Shown: positions 43,066-49,926 of the stretch, one piece after another | How positions within the stretch are numbered: the stretch's first letter is position 1 | Layout of the letters: every line of letters begins with the position of its first letter | Origin: Micromonosporaceae bacterium KJ-029 | Lineage (GTDB): Bacteria; Actinomycetota; Actinomycetes; Mycobacteriales; Micromonosporaceae | Length of the DNA: 64,000 bases | Assembly (NCBI GenBank): GCA_005402585.1 | Contig: BIFP01000068.1 | Coordinates: 372,001-436,000 of the forward strand | Direction of reading: 5' to 3' | The notes under the pieces: model-generated | Told to the model about the DNA's origin: nothing | Databases searched by the model: none | Seen by the model: only the letters and a program-made list of their open reading frames with translations | Position numbers and translations under genes: made by a program

Positions 43066-44286
43066 ATGGCCACGCCACTGACCCCGTATGACGCGGTGCT
43101 GCACGCCGCACGCGACGTGACCAAGCTCGACTCGGCACTCGACGCGGAAATGCTCGGCGCGGCACTGCTGGGCAGCGTGTACGAGGTCGCGGAGACCGAT
43201 CGGGACACGGCGGTACGTGAGTTCGTGGCCGGGTTCCTCGCCGCCACCTCGCGACGGCGGACCGCTGCGGCGACCACCGTCCGCGCGGTCTTCGCCGCGC
43301 TGGTGCCGGACGCGACCGGCGCGGACCGGGTACGCCCCGGCGCCGCCGCGCCGGCCTGGTCCGGTCAGCTCGGCCGGGTTCACCTCACCGGCAGTTGGGC
43401 GTACGGCGACGTGTACGGCGACCAGACCTCGTACCTGGCCACCTTCGCGTACGACGACGCCGCCGGTGGACCGGAGCACGCGCTGGTGGTACTGGTCGAC
43501 CACAACATCGGCATCACCAAGGACGTCTTCGTCGGCGGGCCGGCCGCCCGGATCCTGGAGCAGGTCCGGCAGCTGTGCGCCGGCGACGAGCTGACCTGGT
43601 TCCGGGAGGAGGACCCGACCCGGATGCGCGACGAGGTGAGCCGGCACCTGGCGGTCACCGACCGGCTGGGTCAGCTGCCCGGGACGAGTTCGCTGGCCAC
43701 GGATCGCGCGCTGGTCGGCGCCCGGCTGGCCGTCCTGCCCGCCGCGGCGACCGCACCGGCCCGGCTGCCCGACGATCCGCTGCCGGACGCCCGGCGGGCC
43801 GAGGAGATCCGGCGCTTCCTGGCCTCACCGGAGGCGGCCCGGGCCGGGCTGGACGCCGTGGACGGGGCGGAGCTGGCCTCCCTGCACTTCTGCCTGGGCC
43901 TGCTGCTCGACCACGCGGCCACCTTCCCGGACGCCGACCCGCTGCGCTGGAGCCCGACGGTGGCCGGGTTGTTCCTCCTCGACTGGGTGCACCGCCGGGC
44001 CGTGCTGGACATGGACGACGCCGCGATGCTGCCCCGGGTGCTGCGCGCCTGGGCCGGTTACGCCGCCCGCAGGCGTGGGCTGCCCACGTCGGCCGCAGCC
44101 GGGACCGACGCCGCGATCGAGGAGATGGTGCCGGAGTTCGTCCGGCTCTACGCCACCGGGGAGCGGCGCAGCCCGGCGACGGCGGCCGTCGCGCAGCTGA
44201 TGGCCGACGGTGTCGACCCGGACGACCCGGCCGCCCTCGACGCCTGGATCGACGCCAACCGTCACCGCCTCGCCGACGACGGCTGA
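43066..44286 (+). CDS. Conserved hypothetical protein, 406 residues
   Basis: Start ATG 43066. Soluble, helix-rich at both ends. The middle contains VHLTGSWAYGDVYGDQTSYLATFAYDD and VVLVDHNIGITKDVFVG, a beta-rich core whose Asp/His content could be a metal or nucleotide site. I recall related proteins in other actinomycetes, without assigned function. No membrane segment. It follows the dynamin pair by 87 bp on the same strand. Confidence 0.75.
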   Translation: MATPLTPYDAVLHAARDVTKLDSALDAEMLGAALLGSVYEVAETDRDTAVREFVAGFLAATSRRRTAAATTVRAVFAALVPDATGADRVRPGAAAPAWSGQLGRVHLTGSWAYGDVYGDQTSYLATFAYDDAAGGPEHALVVLVDHNIGITKDVFVGGPAARILEQVRQLCAGDELTWFREEDPTRMRDEVSRHLAVTDRLGQLPGTSSLATDRALVGARLAVLPAAATAPARLPDDPLPDARRAEEIRRFLASPEAARAGLDAVDGAELASLHFCLGLLLDHAATFPDADPLRWSPTVAGLFLLDWVHRRAVLDMDDAAMLPRVLRAWAGYAARRRGLPTSAAAGTDAAIEEMVPEFVRLYATGERRSPATAAVAQLMADGVDPDDPAALDAWIDANRHRLADDG

Positions 44287-44343
44287 TCGCCGGGAGATCG
44301 GGCCGCCGTCCGGTGGAATCCGGCGGGAGCTGACCGACCGCGC

Positions 44344-45096
44344 TCAGCCCGCCGGATCGATCGATCCGACCGGGTCGGTCGACGCGGTCGGTTCCACCGG
44401 CGCCGGCAGCTCGGTCGACGTGCTCGGATCCGCCGAAGCCGGTGGGTCGGTCGACGCGGTCGGGTCCGTCGACGCCGGCAGCTCGGTAGAGGCGCTCGGG
44501 TCGGCCGAGGTCGACGGCGAGCTGGGCCCGGCAGTCGGGGACGGGGAGCCGGTCGGCGGGGTCGCGCTCGGCGAGGGGGTGGGTGTCGGCGTACGGGTCG
44601 GGGTGGGAGTCGGCGCCGGCACCGGGGCGGGTGTGGTGGTGGGCGGCCAGGACACGGGGGGAGGCGTCCTCGAAGGCGCCGGGCGGCGCCCCGGCCCCGG
44701 AGCGGTCGGCGCGGCGGCGGGCACCAGGGTGTTCCGCTCCACCACCGGATCGACGGGCGGCACGGCCGGCTCGATCGACGGCACCGCCGTCAACATGGGC
44801 GACGGAGAGCCGGTGGGCGGCGGCGGGATCACCACCGGACCGATCGAGGGCGTCGGCATGAACGGTGTGCTGCTGTCCGGCAGTGCCGTGCTGCCGACCG
44901 TGGCCGAACCGGTGCTGATCGCGGCGAGGACCGGCATCGAGGCGGTGCCGGCGAGCAGTGCCACGGTCAGCAGATAGCCGCGGGACGGGCCGGTGGTACG
45001 GCCGGCCCGGTGGGCACCCACAATCGGCCGGAAGCCGCCGGGCACCCGGTGCTGGCCGAGGGTACGAGCCCCGGGACCTCCACCTGGTTCGGACAC
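44344..45096 (-). CDS. Secreted or surface Pro/Ser/Thr-rich protein
   Basis: 250 residues from GTG 45096, fixed by GAGGAG 6 bp upstream; the longer frame to 45294 is rejected. A positively charged N-terminus leads to one hydrophobic segment (GYLLTVALLAGTASMPVLAA, about 38-58). All the rest is Pro/Thr/Ser-rich, with TPTPTPTRTPTPTPS and repeated STDPTAS-type units. This suggests a glycosylated wall-spanning stalk with no folded domain. Confidence 0.65.
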   Translation of the reverse strand: MSEPGGGPGARTLGQHRVPGGFRPIVGAHRAGRTTGPSRGYLLTVALLAGTASMPVLAAISTGSATVGSTALPDSSTPFMPTPSIGPVVIPPPPTGSPSPMLTAVPSIEPAVPPVDPVVERNTLVPAAAPTAPGPGRRPAPSRTPPPVSWPPTTTPAPVPAPTPTPTRTPTPTPSPSATPPTGSPSPTAGPSSPSTSADPSASTELPASTDPTASTDPPASADPSTSTELPAPVEPTASTDPVGSIDPAG

Positions 45097-45614
45097 CGCG
45101 CACTCCTCGTCGTAGCCCCTGGCCGGGGCCGCCAGGCGGACCCGGCGGACCACCGGAGCTGGATCGGGGTCCGCACGAACAGCCTGGTTCAGTGACTCTC
45201 CGTCGGCCAACCCAACACCGCGTGTCGACACGCGTATCTGGCCGAATGGTGACGAACCATCACCGGATCGGTCGCGCGTCGCTGGACCCGACACTCCGGC
45301 ATTTCAGGTAACGAAGCGGGCCGGTGCCGGGACGCGGGGCAGGCGGAGTGTGGGGCTGCTCACCTCTGATGCGAATATGGAGCCACGGCGGCAGCGCAGC
45401 CGCGACCTCCGCGCACCCACGCGGTAGGCGCGACTGGGCGCCGGCGCTCCCGAACCGGGTTCGGCCATGAATCCGGCTCATGCCGCGCGGCAACCCCCAC
45501 CGGGGCTAGGCGCGGTCCGCCAGGAACCGATCCCGGCACCAGCCGGGGCCGGCGCACGAGTCGCGCGGCCGGGTGACCCCCCGGTGCCGACGCAGACACG
45601 ACAGGGAGAGACGG
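45097..45614. other. 518-bp divergent intergenic region
   Basis: Lies between the surface-protein gene and the 2-oxoacid dehydrogenase operon. It contains the CGCGTGTCGACACGCG palindrome and, 14-30 bp on, GGTGA-N7-TCACC. I found no convincing gene; the short frames are Arg/Pro-rich shadows. It should contain both promoters. Confidence 0.6.
45219..45234. promoter_or_regulatory. 16-bp perfect palindrome CGCGTGTCGACACGCG
   Basis: Operator-like palindrome about 125 bp upstream of the surface-protein gene and 380 bp upstream of the dehydrogenase operon. The regulator is unknown. Confidence 0.45.
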
Positions 45615-46790
45615 ATGGCAAAGGGCGACCCCGGGGCCAGCACCCGCGGCCGGCGAGCCGCACCCCGTTCCAGGAAGGCCGCGGCCAGCGACCCGGAACT
45701 GGTACAACTGCTCACCCCCGCGGGTGAGCGGATCGACAGCGTGACCGGTCCGGACGGCACCGAGTACCGCGTCGACTTCACCGACGAGGAGTACCGCGGC
45801 CTCTACCGCGACCTGGTACTGGTCCGGAAGTTGGACGCCGAGGCGACGGCCCTGCAACGGCAGGGCGAGCTGGGCATCTGGGCGAGCCTGCTCGGCCAGG
45901 AGGCGGCCCAGGTCGGTTCGGGACGGGCCCTGCGTACGCAGGACATGGCCTTCCCCACCTATCGCGAGCACGGCGTGCTCTACTGCCGCGGCATCGACCC
46001 GATCATGCCGCTGGGGCTGTTCCGCGGGGTCGACCAGGGCGGCTGGGACCCGAACGAGTTCAAGTTCAACATGTACACGATCGTGATCGGGGCGCAGACC
46101 CTGCACGCGACCGGGTACGCCATGGGCGTCGCGATGGACGGCAAGACCGGCACCGACGACGGTGAGGCGGTGATCGCCTACTTCGGCGACGGCGCCACCA
46201 GCCAGGGTGACGTCAACGAGGCGTTCGTCTGGGCCGGCGTGTTCAACTCCCCCCTGGTGTTCTTCTGCCAGAACAACCAGTACGCCATTTCTGAGCCGCT
46301 GGAGCGGCAGACCCGCATCCCGCTCTACCGGCGCGCCGCCGGCTTCGGCTTTCCCGGCATCCGAGTGGACGGCAACGACGTGCTGGCCACCTACGCGGTG
46401 ACCCGGCACGCGCTGGACAACGCCCGGCACGGGCAGGGGCCGAGCCTGATCGAGGCGTACACCTACCGGATGGGGGCGCACACCACCTCCGACGACCCGA
46501 CCCGCTACCGCATCGCCAGCGAGGTCGAGGCGTGGCAGGCCAAGGACCCGATCGCCCGGATGAAGGCGTTCCTGGAGCGCGAGAAGATCGCCGACGAGGG
46601 CTTCTTCACCGAGGTCGACGAGCAGGCCCGCCGCGAGGCGGTGGACCTGCGCGAGCGGGTGCTGGCCATGCCGAACCCGGAGCCGACGACGATGTTCGAC
46701 CACGTCTACCCCAACGGGTCGCCGCTGCTGGACGAGCAGCGCGCGCAGTTCAGCCGGTACCTGGAGTCGTTTGAGGGGAGCGCCCACTGA
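45615..46790 (+). CDS. bkdA: 2-oxoacid dehydrogenase E1 alpha subunit (branched-chain type likely)
   Basis: 391 residues. The thiamine-diphosphate motif is GDGATSQGDVNEAFVWAGVF (GDG...N); AFPTYREHGVLYCRG and YRMGAHTTSDDPTRYR are typical of E1 alpha. Start ATG 45615 with AGGGAGAG upstream. The next gene starts in its stop codon (TGATG). With E1 beta it decarboxylates a 2-oxoacid and transfers the acyl group to E2. The substrate, branched-chain oxoacid or pyruvate, cannot be decided from the sequence; symbols follow the branched-chain reading. Confidence 0.88.
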   Translation: MAKGDPGASTRGRRAAPRSRKAAASDPELVQLLTPAGERIDSVTGPDGTEYRVDFTDEEYRGLYRDLVLVRKLDAEATALQRQGELGIWASLLGQEAAQVGSGRALRTQDMAFPTYREHGVLYCRGIDPIMPLGLFRGVDQGGWDPNEFKFNMYTIVIGAQTLHATGYAMGVAMDGKTGTDDGEAVIAYFGDGATSQGDVNEAFVWAGVFNSPLVFFCQNNQYAISEPLERQTRIPLYRRAAGFGFPGIRVDGNDVLATYAVTRHALDNARHGQGPSLIEAYTYRMGAHTTSDDPTRYRIASEVEAWQAKDPIARMKAFLEREKIADEGFFTEVDEQARREAVDLRERVLAMPNPEPTTMFDHVYPNGSPLLDEQRAQFSRYLESFEGSAH

Positions 46791-47779
46791 TGGCCACGGA
46801 GACGCTCACCCTCGGCAAGGCCCTCAACGCCGGTCTGCGCAAGGCCCTGGAGAACGACCCGAAGGTCGTCATCATGGGCGAGGACGTCGGCAAGCTCGGC
46901 GGCGTCTTCCGGATCACCGACGGGTTGCAGAAGGACTTCGGCGACCAGCGGGTGATCGACACCCCGCTCGCCGAGTCCGGCATCATCGGCACCGCGGTCG
47001 GCCTGGCCATCCGCGGCTACCGGCCGGTCTGCGAGATCCAGTTCGACGGATTCGTCTACCCCGCGTACGACCAGATCGTGTCGCAGGTGGCGAAGATGCA
47101 CTACCGCTCGCGCGGCAAGCTGAACATCCCGATGGTCATCCGGATCCCGTTCGGTGGTGGCATCGGCGCGGTGGAACACCACTCGGAGTCGCCCGAGGCG
47201 TACTTCTCGCACACCGCCGGTCTCAAGGTCGTCTCCTGCGCCAGCCCGCAGGACGCGTACGTGATGATCCAGCAGGCCATCGCCTCGGACGACCCGATCG
47301 TGTTCCTGGAGCCGAAGCGGCGCTACTGGGAGAAGGGGCAGGTCGACCTGGACGCCCCGCTCTCCGAGGCGTACCCGCTGCACGCGGCCCGGGTCGCGCG
47401 GGCCGGCACCGACGCCACCGTGCTGGCGTACGGCCCGATGGTGCGGACCTGCCTGGACGCGGCGACCGCCGCCGCCGAGGACGGCCGGAACCTGGAGGTC
47501 ATCGACCTGCGTACGCTCTCCCCGCTGGACCTCGGCGTGGTGTACGAGTCGGTGCGGCGCACCGGTCGCGCGGTGGTGGTGCACGAGGCGCCGTCCAACG
47601 TCGGCCTGGGCGCGGAGATCGCGGCCCGGATCACCGAGGAGTGCTTCTACTCCCTGGAGTCACCGGTGCTGCGGGTGGCCGGCTTCGACACCCCCTACCC
47701 GGCCGCCCGGGTGGAGGAGGAGTACCTGCCCGACCTCGACCGGGTGCTCGACGCCGTCGACCGCACCTTCGGCTGGTGA
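46790..47779 (+). CDS. bkdB: 2-oxoacid dehydrogenase E1 beta subunit
   Basis: 329 residues. GEDVGKLGGVFRITDGL, TPLAESGIIGTAVGLAI and HEAPSNVGLGAEIAARI are conserved E1 beta segments. It forms the alpha2beta2 thiamine-dependent E1 with the upstream product. It overlaps E1 alpha by 1 bp and is followed immediately by E2. Confidence 0.93.
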   Translation: MATETLTLGKALNAGLRKALENDPKVVIMGEDVGKLGGVFRITDGLQKDFGDQRVIDTPLAESGIIGTAVGLAIRGYRPVCEIQFDGFVYPAYDQIVSQVAKMHYRSRGKLNIPMVIRIPFGGGIGAVEHHSESPEAYFSHTAGLKVVSCASPQDAYVMIQQAIASDDPIVFLEPKRRYWEKGQVDLDAPLSEAYPLHAARVARAGTDATVLAYGPMVRTCLDAATAAAEDGRNLEVIDLRTLSPLDLGVVYESVRRTGRAVVVHEAPSNVGLGAEIAARITEECFYSLESPVLRVAGFDTPYPAARVEEEYLPDLDRVLDAVDRTFGW

Positions 47780-47784
47780 GCGTG

Positions 47785-49233
47785 ATGTCCCGGATCAAGG
47801 AGTTCAACCTGCCCGACCTGGGCGAGGGGCTCACCGAAGGTGAGATCCTCGCCTGGCTGGTCAAGGTGGGCGACACGATCGAGCTGAACCAGCCGATCGT
47901 CGAGGTGGAGACGGCCAAGGCGGCCGTGGAGATTCCGGCGAAGTGGGCCGGCCAGGTCCAGGCGATCTTCCACCCGGAGGGCACCACGGTCGAGGTCGGT
48001 ACCCCGATCATCGCGATCGACACCGACCCCGGCGCCGGCCCGATCGATTCCTCGACCACCGACCTGCCCACCCCCTCGGCGGCCTCGCTGGCCGCCGTCG
48101 AGGTCGCGCCGGCCGAGGGCGCGGTCGAGCCGGGCCTGATCGGCGGTCCCGCTCCGGGCGGCCGCACCGCGGTCCTGGTCGGCTACGGCCCCCGGACCAC
48201 CGCCGCCAAGCGCCGCCCCCGCAAGGGCGACGCCCCGGCCCAGGCGACCGCCGCTCCGGTCCTGCCGGCGCCGGTCCAGGCCACGCCGGCGCCGGTCGTC
48301 CCGGTGCCGGCCGCACCGACGGTGAACGGCAACGGTCGGACCGCCGGTCCGGTGCTGGCCAAGCCGCCGGTGCGCAAGCTCGCCAAGGATCTCGGCGTCG
48401 ACCTCGGCACGCTGACCGGATCGGGACCGCTGGGCTCGATCACCCGGGAGGACGTACAGCGGGCTGCGGCGGCCCCGGCTGCCGAGCCGCTGGCGGTCGC
48501 CGGACCGGCCACGGCGGCCGCGAGCTTCGGCGCCGACCGCGAGCAGCGCATCCCGGTCAAGGGGGTACGCAAGCTCACCGCCGAGAACATGTCCCGCTCG
48601 GCGTTCACCGCCCCGCACGTCACCGAGTTCCTGACCGTCGACGTGACCCGGGCGATGAAGGCCCTGGACCGGCTCCGGGAGCGGCGCGAGTGGCGCGAGG
48701 TACGCGTCTCGCCGCTGCTGCTGGTGGCCAAGGCGGTACTGCTGGCGGTCAAGCGGCACCCGATGGTCAACTCGACCTGGGCCGGCGACGAGATCGTCGT
48801 CAAGGAGTACGTCAACCTGGGCATCGCGGCGGCCACCGAACGTGGCCTGATCGTGCCGAACATCAAGGACGCCGGGCGGCTGACCCTGCGCGAGCTGGCG
48901 GACGCGATGACCAACCTGGTGCAGACGGCCAAGACCGGGAAGACCTCTCCGGCCGACATGTCCGGCGGCACCCTGACCATCACCAACGTCGGGGTGTTCG
49001 GGGTCGACACCGGCACGCCGATCCTGCCCCCGGGGGAGTCGGCGATCCTGGCCTTCGGCGCGGTCCGGGAAATGCCCTGGGTACACAAGGGCAAGGTCAA
49101 GCCGCGGTTGGTCACCACGCTGGGCCTCTCCTTCGACCACCGGATCATCGACGGTGAGCTGGGCTCGAAGTTCCTGCGCGACATCGGCGACTTCCTCGCC
49201 GATCCGGAGGCGGCGCTGCTCGCCTGGACCTGA
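47785..49233 (+). CDS. bkdC: 2-oxoacid dehydrogenase E2 acyltransferase
   Basis: 482 residues from ATG 47785; in-frame GTG codons at 47776 (overlapping the E1 beta stop) and 47782 are alternatives. One lipoyl domain with Lys45 in VETAKAAVEI, an Ala/Pro linker, the E3-binding domain (about 190-225, VRKLAKDLGVDLG) and a catalytic domain with FDHRIIDGE near 450-458. No E3 (lipoamide dehydrogenase) gene follows, so it must be shared from elsewhere. A 16-bp hairpin terminates the operon. Confidence 0.93.
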   Translation: MSRIKEFNLPDLGEGLTEGEILAWLVKVGDTIELNQPIVEVETAKAAVEIPAKWAGQVQAIFHPEGTTVEVGTPIIAIDTDPGAGPIDSSTTDLPTPSAASLAAVEVAPAEGAVEPGLIGGPAPGGRTAVLVGYGPRTTAAKRRPRKGDAPAQATAAPVLPAPVQATPAPVVPVPAAPTVNGNGRTAGPVLAKPPVRKLAKDLGVDLGTLTGSGPLGSITREDVQRAAAAPAAEPLAVAGPATAAASFGADREQRIPVKGVRKLTAENMSRSAFTAPHVTEFLTVDVTRAMKALDRLRERREWREVRVSPLLLVAKAVLLAVKRHPMVNSTWAGDEIVVKEYVNLGIAAATERGLIVPNIKDAGRLTLRELADAMTNLVQTAKTGKTSPADMSGGTLTITNVGVFGVDTGTPILPPGESAILAFGAVREMPWVHKGKVKPRLVTTLGLSFDHRIIDGELGSKFLRDIGDFLADPEAALLAWT

Positions 49234-49243
49234 CGCGCGACAA

Positions 49244-49289
49244 CAACGGCCGGTGTGCCACGGGTGAACGCCCGGCACACCGGCCGTTG
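49244..49289 (+). terminator. Terminator of the 2-oxoacid dehydrogenase operon
   Basis: CAACGGCCGGTGTGCC at 49244-49259 and its exact complement at 49274-49289. The 14-nt loop can itself pair as CGGG/CCCG. Confidence 0.85.
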
Positions 49290-49327
49290 CCGTTGGTCGA
49301 AGAAAAATCTGGCTCACGTCCAGGCTG

Positions 49328-49369
49328 ACCTAAGATTCTTAACCAGGTGTCCCAGCTCACCTAAGAATC
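49328..49369. promoter_or_regulatory. Paired ACCTAAGA sites upstream of the 45-residue gene
   Basis: ACCTAAGA at 49328 and 49359, a 31-bp step. Between and across them GATTCTTA (49334-49341) and TAAGAATC (49362-49369) are complementary. The stretch is AT-rich against its surroundings. It lies about 80-120 bp before the small gene and looks like an operator/promoter region. Confidence 0.5.
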
Positions 49370-49447
49370 GATGGCAATCCAGGCATGTTTGCGGTTCAAT
49401 GGACTCAACGACGGGCCGACAACCGAATAGCCAGGAGGAGAAACCCC

Positions 49448-49585
49448 ATGAGCATGATCGAGCGAATCCGCAACCGCCGCGACGCCAACCGCCGCGCCCG
49501 TGCCATCGAGCGGGCCCTGCGCTCCGCCAGTTCGCCCGCGGTCCGCGACGAGATCCTCGCCATCGCCCAGCGTCACATGCACTGA
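49448..49585 (+). CDS. 45-residue Arg-rich protein
   Basis: Start ATG 49448 is preceded by AGGAGGAGA, the best ribosome binding site in this stretch. It encodes a basic helical protein with IRNRRDANRRARAIERAL followed by a conserved-looking SPAVRDEILAIAQRHMH. It has its own upstream AT-rich regulatory region and its own 16-bp terminator, so it is a real monocistronic gene. Function unknown; RNA or DNA binding is possible from charge alone. Confidence 0.75.
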   Translation: MSMIERIRNRRDANRRARAIERALRSASSPAVRDEILAIAQRHMH

Positions 49586-49926
49586 CGCCACACGACGTTA
49601 TTCACCTCCTCCAGATCGACGACCCGCCCGGGCCCCCCGGGCGGGTCGTCGGCGTTGCGACGGCCGTTGACACCGGGATACCGCCTCGGCGCAGCGCCCG
49701 GTACGGTGAACCTCGGTCGTTGTCCGTGGTCGGTGACAGGTCGAGGCGATAGAAGCACCTCGACACCGTCCGGCGACAGACAGTGACGACGATGCTCCCC
49801 GGAAGCCCCCCGGAGGCCACCGGGTTACGGTGCGGGGAGCCGGCACGGCCGGTACGCCGGCACCGCCGGCTGCCCTGCCGAGATCATCGGCGACGGCGGC
49901 CGACATGTGATGGAGGAGGCGCACGC
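49586..49926. other. 341-bp region upstream of the large membrane protein
   Basis: Apart from the terminator at 49617-49651 it contains only weak promoter-like elements. GCTCCCCG (about 49793) and CGGGGAGC (about 49834) are inverted and could fold in the leader. No gene seen. Confidence 0.55.
49617..49651 (+). terminator. Terminator of the 45-residue gene
   Basis: CGACGACCCGCCCGGG, loop CCC, exact 16-bp complement, 31 bp past the stop. Confidence 0.85.

Noticed and set aside
45260..45493. Small gene in the 518-bp divergent region
   Set aside because: No SD, no protein-like pattern; Arg/Pro-rich composition typical of non-coding GC-rich DNA here.
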